From an uncultured Pseudomonadota bacterium (GTDB lineage: Bacteria; Pseudomonadota; Gammaproteobacteria; Methylococcales; Methylomonadaceae), in NCBI GenBank assembly GCA_903902945.1, contig CAIUWU010000259.1, positions 1-9,463 of the forward strand: a stretch of 9,463 bases of DNA. The letters run 5' to 3'. Positions 1 to 6,231 of this stretch are shown here, in pieces. Position 1 is the stretch's first letter. Every line of letters begins with the position of its first letter. The notes under the pieces were generated by a model, which saw only the letters and a program-made list of their open reading frames with translations, searched no databases and was not told where the DNA came from. The position numbers were made by a program, and so were the translations under genes.

Positions 1-613
1 TATCACCCACACCGCCCAGACCCAAATGACCGATATAAGGTTCAGACGTGACGAATGTCATCGGCACTTTGTCGCGAATTTTGCGACGGCGCAATTCGGT
101 TTCCAGAATCATCAAATACTCATAAGCGGGACCGAAGCAAGAAGCACCTTGTACTGCACCGATCACGATCGGACCTGGATTCTCCATGAATCTTTCCCAA
201 TCTTGTGCGGCGACCGCAGCATGATCAACATGACACACCGAGCTGGTGTAGCCTTCGGGGCCCAAACCCGGTACTTCGTCAAACGCCAGGCGCGGACCGG
301 TAGCGATAATCAGATAATCATATTCAACGGCGCTACCATCGTCTAAATCGACTTTATTATTAGCCGGATCGACTTTGGTGGCTTTTTTCTGAATGAACTC
401 AATGCCTTTCTTTTTCATGACAGGCGCCAGTTCAATTTTTAAATCCTCTGGTTTACGCCATTTAGGTGGGACCCAAGGATTAGAAGGCACAAAGTGAAAA
501 GTCGGTGAATCAGAAATCACCACCACTTCATGCTTTTTGCCCACCAGTTCTTTCATTTCATAGGCCATCGGCACACCACCGATACCTGCGCCCAACACCA
601 CGATCTTAGCCAT
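1..613 (-). CDS. sqr: Sulfide:quinone oxidoreductase, N-terminal 204 residues (runs off left edge)
   Basis: Membrane-associated flavoprotein that oxidises sulfide to zero-valent sulfur and passes electrons to the quinone pool. I translated it by hand from the ATG at 613-611 and the frame is open to base 2. Residues 7-13 (LGAGIGG) form the FAD Rossmann loop, and LIIATGP at 101-107 is the second typical motif of two-dinucleotide-binding flavoproteins. The stretch FVPSNPWV (41-48) and the pair Cys127 (SVCHVDHA) and Cys159 (GASCFGPAYE) match, from memory, the Acidithiobacillus ferrooxidans enzyme, where Cys128 and Cys160 are redox-active; the third Cys (around 356) would lie outside the window. 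EPYIGHLG near the edge also fits. The start is supported by AGGAG at 620-624, six bases upstream. Flavocytochrome c sulfide dehydrogenase is a less likely alternative. The gene is monocistronic as far as can be seen, behind its own promoter. Confidence 0.9.
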   Translation of the reverse strand, partial: MAKIVVLGAGIGGVPMAYEMKELVGKKHEVVVISDSPTFHFVPSNPWVPPKWRKPEDLKIELAPVMKKKGIEFIQKKATKVDPANNKVDLDDGSAVEYDYLIIATGPRLAFDEVPGLGPEGYTSSVCHVDHAAVAAQDWERFMENPGPIVIGAVQGASCFGPAYEYLMILETELRRRKIRDKVPMTFVTSEPYIGHLGLGGVGD

Positions 614-704
614 AACACACTCCTAACAGATGCAAAAAAACCTCTTACCAGCGGGCGCTTCAGACACGCTCTTTTTAAAAATGCTTGATAAAAGGGACAC
701 TCAA

Positions 705-733
705 AGAATATTAGAATTTCCTAACATTGGCAA
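705..733 (-). promoter_or_regulatory. Candidate sigma70 promoter of sqr
   Basis: On the minus strand, TTGCCA (733-728, 5 of 6 to the -35 consensus) and TATTCT (710-705, 4 of 6 to the -10 consensus) are separated by exactly 17 bases. Transcription would start near 698, leaving a leader of about 85 nt before the sqr ATG. The surroundings are AT-rich, unlike the flanking genes. Not experimentally supported. Confidence 0.5.
711..724. promoter_or_regulatory. Imperfect palindrome inside the sqr promoter spacer, possible operator
   Basis: The 14-mer TTAGAATTTCCTAA (plus strand) has perfect 4-bp outer arms (TTAG/CTAA) and 5 of 7 positions self-complementary. It lies wholly between the -10 and -35 elements, where a bound repressor would block RNA polymerase. 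Sulfide oxidation genes are commonly controlled by ArsR-type sulfur-sensing repressors (SqrR/BigR family), but I see no such regulator gene here and do not claim a consensus match. Confidence 0.3.
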
Positions 734-793
734 TTAAAAAATTCCCTTATGTCTTTTTAAGATCTAGAAAGCACTCTCAAAACCAGGCTGCTT

Positions 794-1246
794 CTAGCGT
801 TGCTTGGCTGATTTATGGGTCGCCTTAGGCTCGGTTTTGACTTTTTTGGTCTCGTGTTTGGCGGTTTTGGAGCGCTTAGGCGAATGATCAAGCGGCTCAG
901 TCTGGTCGCTGTCAGCAGCTGCCCGATCCGCTACCGTGTCAATCAGCGCAGGCAACTGCGGCACAGGTGACACCGGTTTGGGTTCTGCCAAGGCTTTGCG
1001 ATTCAAATCATGAAACACGTCTTCAAGCGGGGCCTGATTGCAGTCGGGCTCATCGGCCTGATCGCCCTGATCAGGGGAACAAATCACCCGATAAATCAGC
1101 CGCCCTGCGCTGGGGACTGGCTGAGCATTTTCGACTGGCGGGCTGTCGTCTTCAGACAGCCGTCCCAGCAATTCACCGGCCGAAAGCGGCGCAGCCGGCA
1201 AAACCAGCAGCACTAACAGCTTGCAGAGTAATCGCCAGCTGCTCAT
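794..1246 (-). CDS. Small exported Lys-rich protein of unknown function, coupled to mazG
   Basis: I do not recognise this 150-residue protein. Its start is taken as the ATG at 1246-1244, which overlaps the mazG stop as ATGA, rather than the ATG 60 bases further upstream inside mazG. From this start the N-terminus is a clean signal peptide: Arg and Lys, a hydrophobic Leu/Val-rich core, then a probable cleavage after LSA (about residue 23), placing the protein in the periplasm or outside. The mature part is Pro-, Asp- and Glu-rich and has two Cys (in RVICSP and EPDCNQ) that could form a disulfide. The last 30 or so residues are strongly basic (many Lys, with Arg and His) and look disordered. 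There is no lipobox. Upstream only a weak AGAAACGG precedes the ATG, so translation probably depends on ribosomes finishing mazG. It could bind an acidic partner such as nucleic acid or polysaccharide, but that is speculation. Confidence 0.65.
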   Translation of the reverse strand: MSSWRLLCKLLVLLVLPAAPLSAGELLGRLSEDDSPPVENAQPVPSAGRLIYRVICSPDQGDQADEPDCNQAPLEDVFHDLNRKALAEPKPVSPVPQLPALIDTVADRAAADSDQTEPLDHSPKRSKTAKHETKKVKTEPKATHKSAKQR

Positions 1247-2046
1247 TGCCGTTTCTGAACCTGCTTGGCTTGATGCCAGAAGCCATCTAGCTCTTCCAGC
1301 TGACAATCCAGCAGCACCCGGCCAGAAGCACTGACCTGCTGTTCAATGTAATTAAAGCGTTTGCTGAATTTCTGGGTAGCTTCGCGCAACGCCATCTCGG
1401 GATTGACCTTGAGATGGCGTGCCAGATTGACCACCACGAATAACAGATCGCCCAGTTCTTCCTGGGTATGCGCCTGATCACCCGACTGCCAGGCTTCATG
1501 CACTTCCTGCAATTCTTCACGGACTTTCTCGAACACCGGCTCCGGTTCCGGCCAATCAAAACCGTGATTGGCAGCGCGGTCCTGAATTTTTTCGCAATGC
1601 ACCAATGCCGGCAGGCCATTGGTAACGCCATCCAGCACACTTTCCGGTTTCTGCTGCGAATTCTTTTGCAACCGTTCCTGTTCTTTAGCCTGTTCCCAGG
1701 CTTGCTGGCGTTCGGCATCGTCAGCAAATTCGACACCGGCGAATACATGCGGATGACGCTCGATCAGCTTGTCACCGATAGCCGCCGCCACCTGCTCAAA
1801 ATCAAACAAGCCTTGCTCTTTGGCGATTTGCGAGTGAAACACTACCTGCAGTAGCAAGTCGCCCAACTCTTTCCGCAAGTCATCAAAGTCATTACGCTCA
1901 ATCGCATCAATCACTTCATAGGCTTCTTCAATCAGATACGGTTTTAGCGTATGAAAATCCTGCCGGACATCCCAGGGACAACCGGTTTCAGGATGACGCA
2001 GCTGCGTCATCAGCTCTAATAGCGTTTGGGTTTTTTCTAGATTCAA
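1243..2046 (-). CDS. mazG: Nucleoside triphosphate pyrophosphohydrolase MazG
   Basis: Cytosolic house-cleaning enzyme hydrolysing (d)NTPs to the monophosphate and pyrophosphate; in E. coli it also affects ppGpp levels. The 267-residue length matches E. coli MazG (263). Two tandem MazG domains are visible. The first has GCPWD (22-26), the metal-binding EEAYE (40-44), ELGD (60-63) and RHPHVF (97-102). The second has EELQE (177-181), ELGD (197-200) and VNLARHL (206-212). The start is a TTG at 2046-2044, which overlaps the TGA of the upstream kinase gene as TTGA; it gives an N-terminus (MNLEKTQTLLELM) that aligns with the E. coli start, whereas the first ATG would remove 12 residues of the domain. 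The gene is thus coupled on both sides, to the kinase upstream and the small exported protein downstream. All metal ligands appear intact, so it is probably active. Confidence 0.95.
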   Translation of the reverse strand: MNLEKTQTLLELMTQLRHPETGCPWDVRQDFHTLKPYLIEEAYEVIDAIERNDFDDLRKELGDLLLQVVFHSQIAKEQGLFDFEQVAAAIGDKLIERHPHVFAGVEFADDAERQQAWEQAKEQERLQKNSQQKPESVLDGVTNGLPALVHCEKIQDRAANHGFDWPEPEPVFEKVREELQEVHEAWQSGDQAHTQEELGDLLFVVVNLARHLKVNPEMALREATQKFSKRFNYIEQQVSASGRVLLDCQLEELDGFWHQAKQVQKRQ

Positions 2047-2975
2047 AACGATGATCCGAAAGTATCTTGATAACGTTGTTTAAAATCAGCCAAGGTAAAG
2101 AAATGATTTTGGGTACCGTGATGTTCAATTTTGATTGCGCCCAGCAACGAGGCAATTCGTCCGGTCACTTCCCAGTCATATTCATTGATCAGACCATACA
2201 GCAAACCAGCGCGATAAGCATCGCCACAGCCGGTCGGATCGGCCAGTTGTCTGGCTGTCGCCGGCGGAATCTCGATGCACCGGCCCTGCGTGTAAATTTT
2301 TGACCCTTGGCTACCCAGCGTGATAATCAGCGCTTCAACTTTTTCAGCCAGTTGCTCCAGGGTTAACCCGGTACGCTGCTGCACCAGCTCGGCTTCATAA
2401 TCATTAAAAGTGGCGTAATTGGCCAGTTCCAGAAAACGCAGCAGTTCTGCGCCGTCAAACATTGGCATACCCTGACCCGGATCAAAAATAAACGGAATTC
2501 CCAGTTCGGCAAACTGTTCGGCGTGTTCCTGCATGCCCTGCTTACCATCCGGCGAGACAATACCGATGCCAATCTCTTCATCGACCGGCACAGTATTAAA
2601 GTGAGAAAAACTCATCGCGCCCGGATGAAAAGCGGTGATCTGGTTATCGTCTTCATCGGTGGTGATATAAGCCTGGCCGGTGTAATGATCATCCAACACC
2701 TTGATAAAACGGGTCGAGATGCCGTTACGGCTTAACCACTGTGCATACGGTTCAAAATCGTGACCCACGGTCGCCATAATCGCCGGCTCTTCGTTGAGCA
2801 AATGCAGGTTGTAGGCAATATTACCGGCGCAACCGCCATATTCACGACGCATTGCCGGCACCAGAAATGACACATTGAGAATATGCAGTTTGTCGGGCAG
2901 GATGTGATGCTGGAACTTATCGTGAAACACCATAATGGTGTCATAGGCCATCGAACCACAAATTAACGCTGTCAT
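2043..2975 (-). CDS. PfkB-family carbohydrate/adenosine kinase
   Basis: A 310-residue cytosolic kinase of the ribokinase/PfkB fold. Visible motifs are the N-terminal glycine signature GGCAGN (47-52), which contacts the sugar substrate, the NxxE metal and phosphate motif as NDYE (191-194), ITLGSQG (218-224), and the C-terminal signature DPTGCGD (246-252), where the final Asp is the catalytic base. The signature has Cys where DTxGAGD kinases usually have Ala. The substrate cannot be fixed from motifs; the closest family feel is the adenosine-kinase-like branch of proteobacterial PfkB proteins, which would make AMP from adenosine and ATP. Pairing with mazG, an NTP-cleaving enzyme, is consistent with nucleotide salvage, but this is inference. 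The start ATG is supported by AAAGGA at 2986-2981, five bases upstream. Its stop overlaps the mazG start by 4 nt. Confidence 0.88.
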   Translation of the reverse strand: MTALICGSMAYDTIMVFHDKFQHHILPDKLHILNVSFLVPAMRREYGGCAGNIAYNLHLLNEEPAIMATVGHDFEPYAQWLSRNGISTRFIKVLDDHYTGQAYITTDEDDNQITAFHPGAMSFSHFNTVPVDEEIGIGIVSPDGKQGMQEHAEQFAELGIPFIFDPGQGMPMFDGAELLRFLELANYATFNDYEAELVQQRTGLTLEQLAEKVEALIITLGSQGSKIYTQGRCIEIPPATARQLADPTGCGDAYRAGLLYGLINEYDWEVTGRIASLLGAIKIEHHGTQNHFFTLADFKQRYQDTFGSSF

Positions 2976-3000
2976 GTTTTTCCTTTAGGTATAACCAGAT

Positions 3001-3023
3001 CAGACTGCCATTGCTGCAGTCTG
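3001..3023. other. Perfect 8-bp hairpin between gcvH and the kinase gene
   Basis: CAGACTGC (3001-3008) and GCAGTCTG (3016-3023) are exact inverted repeats around a 7-nt loop. The hairpin lies in the 85-bp gap after gcvH and about 25 bases before the kinase ATG, outside its ribosome site. No U-run follows on the minus strand, so it is not a standard intrinsic terminator; it could be a processing site, a transcript-end stabiliser or a binding dyad. Confidence 0.5.
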
Positions 3024-3060
3024 TATTTAAATTAAGGGATTTTCAGAATGGTTGCCGTGA

Positions 3061-3444
3061 CTAAAGATCAATCATCTGCAGATAGGCATCGGCATCCATC
3101 AGCTGCTCGAGCTCGGCAGGATCATTGGCCTGAATCACAAATAACCAAGTATTAAAGGCATCATCATTGACTAGCTCGGGCTCATCCTGAACGGCTTCGT
3201 TAACAGCAACCACGACACCATTGACCGGACTGAACAGGTCAGATGCGGTTTTCACCGACTCAACCACCGCAATCTGCTCTTCCCTGGCAACCACACGTCC
3301 GACCTCGGGTAAACCAATAAATACGATATCCCCTAGTTCAGACTGGGCAAAATCGGTAATGCCGATACGAACCAGATTGTCATCTTCCAGCTTTGACCAT
3401 TCGTGGCTCTTGGCATATTTGAGGTTTTCGGGCATTTGTTTCAT
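3061..3444 (-). CDS. gcvH: Glycine cleavage system H protein (lipoyl carrier)
   Basis: A 127-residue carrier that moves the aminomethyl group from the P protein (glycine decarboxylase) to the T protein on a lipoyl-lysine arm and returns electrons through the L protein. Residues LKYAKSHEW (8-16) and GITDFAQSELGDIVF (28-42) are typical, and the lipoylated residue is Lys65 in ESVKTASD. PVNG (73-76) and ELVN (90-93) also match the family. E. coli GcvH is 129 residues. The start at 3444 is preferred to upstream codons because AAGGAAG (3457-3451) lies six bases before it and the resulting N-terminus aligns with E. coli; the extra 28 residues possible upstream look nothing like GcvH. gcvT and gcvP are not adjacent, so the system is scattered in this genome. 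Probably the first gene of the minus-strand block. Confidence 0.95.
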   Translation of the reverse strand: MKQMPENLKYAKSHEWSKLEDDNLVRIGITDFAQSELGDIVFIGLPEVGRVVAREEQIAVVESVKTASDLFSPVNGVVVAVNEAVQDEPELVNDDAFNTWLFVIQANDPAELEQLMDADAYLQMIDL

Positions 3445-3479
3445 TCTTGGCTTCCTTTTGCAGCTAAAACTGGGGTAAA

Positions 3480-3507
3480 AGCATAACCGGCTATTTTTTT
3501 TACACAA
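3480..3507 (-). promoter_or_regulatory. Candidate gcvH promoter
   Basis: On the minus strand, TTGTGT (3507-3502) and TATGCT (3485-3480) are spaced by 16 bases, with an A-tract in the spacer. Each box matches the sigma70 consensus at 4 of 6. The leader would be about 30 nt. It lies beside the promoter of the divergent adaptor gene, so the two may interfere. I see no glycine-riboswitch-like structure in so short a leader. Confidence 0.35.
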
Positions 3508-3514
3508 CAAAAAA

Positions 3515-3545
3515 TTGCAAATCAGCACCGGCCTGTCTTTATAAT
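3515..3545 (+). promoter_or_regulatory. Candidate promoter of the adaptor gene
   Basis: TTGCAA (3515-3520) and a perfect TATAAT (3540-3545) with a 19-bp spacer, longer than ideal. Start of transcription would fall near 3552, giving a 25-nt leader with no clear Shine-Dalgarno sequence before the ATG at 3577. Confidence 0.5.
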
Positions 3546-3576
3546 CGGCACTACTTCGTATTTTCCCAGCGATTCA

Positions 3577-4575
3577 ATGCCAACTTCCTTAAACGCTATC
3601 CTGCTTTTGAGCTGTCTGTTATTCAGCGCAGTCATTCAAGCCGATGACGATGATGCGCCCACCAAAACCAGACCGGCCCAGACCATCAAACCCGCGACGG
3701 ACCCATCATTAATAATCATAGACCCGGAAACCCAGCAACTGGCCGGGATCGTCACCACAACAGTGCAAACCACTCAACAGCAACCGGAAGCCGTGGCTTT
3801 CGGCAACATTGTCAGCCTGGAGCCCTTAATCAGCCTGCGTCAGCAGTATCTGGCCAGTCTGGCCCAGCACAACAGTGCCCGGGCCCGCTATAGCGAAGCT
3901 AATGCCAATCTGGCTCGTACCGAAAATCTGCATCAACAGGATATCGTCTCCAGCCGCCGCTTACAGGAACAACAAGCCTTATGGCATGGTGAAAAAGCCC
4001 AACTCGACACCGCGCTGTATCAACAACAGGCGCTGCTCGGTGCCAGCCAGATGACCTGGGGCAAGACCCTAACCCAGTGGTTCACCGACCCCAATAGCAA
4101 AGCAGCGGCCGAATTCATCAATCATCAGGCCCAGTTATTACTGATTACCTTACCCGCCACACTGCAGCTGACTACCCCCGTTGCAAGCGTCATGATCGAT
4201 GAACATGGCAATCGTCAACACGCTGTCCCGGCTTCGCTGATTAGCGCAGCCCCGCAGATCGATCCGGTCACGCAAGGGCAGCGTTATTTCTTTAAAAGTC
4301 AGGCCCGCACTATTCCTTACGGCAGCCATGTCACCGTCTGGGTGCCGACTGGCTCCGCCAGCAACGGCGTCATCATCCCCAGCTCGGCGATTGTCAGGCA
4401 TATGGGCCAGAATTTCGTGTTTATCAAAACCGCTGCCAATCAGTTCAGCCGCCGTCCAATCCCCGAGTCAGGCCCCAGTGCGGTTCAGGCCGGCGAAGCC
4501 TTGGTAGTGACCGGTGCGCAGACTTTATTGTCTCAGCAGCTCAAGAACCAGATCCCTGATGAAGACGATGACTAA
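3577..4575 (+). CDS. Orphan periplasmic adaptor (membrane fusion protein) of the RND/HlyD type
   Basis: A 332-residue exported protein. Residues 1-22 are a signal peptide (Leu/Val-rich core, cleavage after VIQA) followed at once by four Asp. After a short linker comes a strand region (45-85), an Ala/Gln/Glu-rich helical hairpin with coiled-coil character (about 84-152), a beta-barrel region (about 185-262) and a membrane-proximal-like region (263-325) that includes IPSSAIV, very typical of efflux adaptors. The C-terminus ends DEDDD. The order fits the periplasmic subunit that links an inner-membrane pump to an outer-membrane channel, as in CusB-like or CzcB-like systems. The lipoyl halves flanking the hairpin look short. 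No pump or outer-membrane gene is adjacent; the next gene is trkH. It therefore either works with a pump encoded elsewhere or has another role. The acidic ends could bind metal cations, which is inference only. Start codon is the ATG giving the signal peptide; ribosome site is weak. Confidence 0.7.
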   Translation: MPTSLNAILLLSCLLFSAVIQADDDDAPTKTRPAQTIKPATDPSLIIIDPETQQLAGIVTTTVQTTQQQPEAVAFGNIVSLEPLISLRQQYLASLAQHNSARARYSEANANLARTENLHQQDIVSSRRLQEQQALWHGEKAQLDTALYQQQALLGASQMTWGKTLTQWFTDPNSKAAAEFINHQAQLLLITLPATLQLTTPVASVMIDEHGNRQHAVPASLISAAPQIDPVTQGQRYFFKSQARTIPYGSHVTVWVPTGSASNGVIIPSSAIVRHMGQNFVFIKTAANQFSRRPIPESGPSAVQAGEALVVTGAQTLLSQQLKNQIPDEDDD

Positions 4576-4629
4576 GACCCACTCAAAGCCCACCGCTTCC
4601 GGGATAGCAAAATGCTGACAAAGTTTCTT

Positions 4630-4638
4630 TGATACAAT
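4630..4638 (+). promoter_or_regulatory. Candidate extended -10 promoter of trkH
   Basis: TGATACAAT combines the TGn extension with TACAAT, 5 of 6 to the -10 consensus. The only -35-like box, CTGACA at 4615-4620, is too close at 12 bases, so an extended -10 type is more likely. The leader would be about 33 nt; AGGAA at 4653-4657 is too far from the ATG to be a normal ribosome site. Confidence 0.4.
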
Positions 4639-4677
4639 CGCCGCCTTAAATCAGGAATCCTTGCCTATCTGTTCACT

Positions 4678-6135
4678 ATGCGCCGTTTTTCAACCATCAC
4701 TTATGTACTTGGCCTGATTCTGGTCGTTTTTGGTCTGACTTATTTGTTACCGATTGCCACTTCACTGTACTTCAATGACGGCATGCTGGATCACTTTACC
4801 AAGGGCATGACCATAAACATCGTCAGCGGTGGTCTGCTGGCTTTAATCACCATGAACTATCGGGCCGAACTGAAGAACCGCGACGGCTATTTGCTGGTGG
4901 CTTTGTTCTGGGTCCTGATGGCAGCAGCAGCCACCTTACCGTTGTTGTGGGGAATTCCTGAGCTGTCGTTTACCGATGCCTTTTTTGAAACCATGTCCGG
5001 CTTTACCACCACCGGTGCGACCGTACTGTCCGGGCTGGACAATCTGGCCCCTTCACTAAACCTGTGGCGCCATGAACTGAACTGGATTGGCGGCCTGGGC
5101 ATCATCGTACTGGCAGTAGCGATTTTGCCATTACTGGGCGTGGGTGGTATGCAGTTGTATAAAGCTGAAATTGCCGGGCCGGTCAAAGACAGCAAACTGA
5201 CCCCGAGGATCGCCGAAACCGCCCGCCTGTTGTGGCTGGTCTATGCCGGCATCACCGTTGCCTGCATCATCAGCCTCAAAATGGCCGGTATGGACTGGTT
5301 TGATGCCATCTGTCATGCCTTCGCCACCCTGGGGTTAGGCGGTTTTTCGACTCATGATGCCAATGTCGGTTATTTCAACTCGGTCACCATTGAAGTAGTG
5401 CTGACGGTTTTCATGCTGATTTCTGCAATGAATTTTGCTGTCCACTATCAGGCAATTCACCAGTTAAGCCTGAAACCTTACCTGTTCGATCCTGAAGCCC
5501 CGCTAATGATGGCGGTCATCATCGGCAGCATTCTGTTATGCGCCGGCTATTTATGGCATTTCGACGTTTATTCCGATTTCCAGACCAGTCTGCGCCATGT
5601 CAGCTTTAACCTGGTGTCGATCGCCACCGACTGTGGTTTTGTCAGCACCGATTTTGGTCAATGGCCACCATTCGTCCCTTGGTGGATGCTCTATCTGAGC
5701 TGCATTACCGCCTGCACCGGCTCGACCGGCGGCGGGATTAAAATGTTCCGTACTTTATTGTTATGGAAACAAGCCGGACGGGAAATTTTCGGCATTCTGC
5801 ATCCGCGAGCCGTTAATCCGATCCGCATCGGCGACACCGTAATTGCCAATAAAATCATCTTTGCAGTTCTGGCTTTCATCTTTCTCTATTTCATTACCAT
5901 TGTGGTACTGACCTTTTCGTTAATCTTTTCCGGCATGGGGCCTATTTCGGCATTGAGCGCGATTATTGCCTGCATCAACAATGCCGGCCCGGGCCTGGAA
6001 CAAGTCGGTCCGGCTAGTAATTTTCAAAGTCTTACTGATTTCCAAACCTGGATTTGTTCGCTGGCCATGTTATCGGGCCGGCTGGAGATCTTTACCTTGA
6101 TCGTGCTTTTTACGCCCGCTTTCTGGAGAAAATAG
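4678..6135 (+). CDS. trkH: Trk potassium uptake system, membrane subunit TrkH
   Basis: Inner-membrane potassium channel subunit that is gated by the cytosolic TrkA ring. The 485 residues match E. coli TrkH (483). The four-fold pseudo-repeat is visible through its pore loops: TTTGAT (110-115, filter Gly113), TLGLGGFSTHD (217-227), ATDCGFVSTDF (316-326, Gly320) and NNAGPGL (434-440). GSTGGGIK (348-355) in the third repeat is the conserved gating-loop region. At least ten hydrophobic spans are evident. The third filter reads Asp-Cys-Gly-Phe, where Thr residues are more usual before the Gly. The start ATG gives the expected N-terminal helix (TYVLGLILVVFGL), though no good ribosome site precedes it. 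trkA is not in the window. It is unlikely to be in one operon with the adaptor, given a 102-bp gap with its own promoter. Confidence 0.95.
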   Translation: MRRFSTITYVLGLILVVFGLTYLLPIATSLYFNDGMLDHFTKGMTINIVSGGLLALITMNYRAELKNRDGYLLVALFWVLMAAAATLPLLWGIPELSFTDAFFETMSGFTTTGATVLSGLDNLAPSLNLWRHELNWIGGLGIIVLAVAILPLLGVGGMQLYKAEIAGPVKDSKLTPRIAETARLLWLVYAGITVACIISLKMAGMDWFDAICHAFATLGLGGFSTHDANVGYFNSVTIEVVLTVFMLISAMNFAVHYQAIHQLSLKPYLFDPEAPLMMAVIIGSILLCAGYLWHFDVYSDFQTSLRHVSFNLVSIATDCGFVSTDFGQWPPFVPWWMLYLSCITACTGSTGGGIKMFRTLLLWKQAGREIFGILHPRAVNPIRIGDTVIANKIIFAVLAFIFLYFITIVVLTFSLIFSGMGPISALSAIIACINNAGPGLEQVGPASNFQSLTDFQTWICSLAMLSGRLEIFTLIVLFTPAFWRK

Positions 6136-6143
6136 TACAATTC

Positions 6144-6159
6144 GCGGCCTGCTGGCCGC
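6144..6159 (+). other. GC-rich hairpin just after trkH
   Basis: GCGGCC (6144-6149) and GGCCGC (6154-6159) form a perfect 6-bp stem with a TGCT loop, nine bases past the trkH stop. No T-run follows. A second copy of the arm, GCGGCC, occurs at 6163-6168 and could form a competing structure. It may help end or stabilise the trkH message. Confidence 0.45.
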
Positions 6160-6184
6160 AAAGCGGCCCATTTCGCGCTTTAAG

Positions 6185-6206
6185 CGGTTCTCGATAACCG
6201 ATTTTT
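6185..6206 (+). terminator. Weak intrinsic terminator candidate between trkH and secF
   Basis: CGGTT (6185-6189) pairs with AACCG (6196-6200) over a 6-nt loop and is followed by ATTTTT. The stem is only 5 bp, so termination would be partial at best; together with the stronger hairpin upstream it suggests trkH and secF are separate or only partly linked transcripts. Confidence 0.4.
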
Positions 6207-6231
6207 ACATTTAAAACTTAGGAATCACGCT

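Noticed and set aside
26..346. Plus-strand open frame of 106 codons
   Set aside because: It is antisense to sqr, whose minus-strand translation matches the family residue by residue including the catalytic Cys; the plus-strand product resembles nothing.
614..793. Possible small RNA or terminator in the gap upstream of sqr (for example the AAGCA/TGCTT arms near 768-793, and TTTTTAAAAA near 672)
   Set aside because: Stems are short or bulged, without a T-run, so I cannot support an RNA gene or terminator beyond the promoter described.
967..1290. Plus-strand frames opposite the small exported protein and the end of mazG
   Set aside because: Low-complexity antisense products with no motif or ribosome site; the minus-strand genes explain the region.
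1247..1306. Longer start for the small exported protein (ATG at 1306)
   Set aside because: It would add 20 residues ahead of the signal peptide and overlap mazG by 64 bases; the ATGA-coupled start at 1246 gives a proper signal peptide.
1287..1748. Minus-strand 153-codon frame inside mazG
   Set aside because: Out-of-frame shadow rich in Arg, Trp, Cys and Ser; mazG motifs cover the whole stretch.
3445..3528. 28-residue N-terminal extension of GcvH
   Set aside because: Not GcvH-like, and the ATG at 3444 has a strong ribosome site and aligns with the E. coli N-terminus.
4615..4638. CTGACA as the -35 box of trkH
   Set aside because: Only 12 bases from the -10 box, too short for sigma70; the extended -10 reading is preferred.
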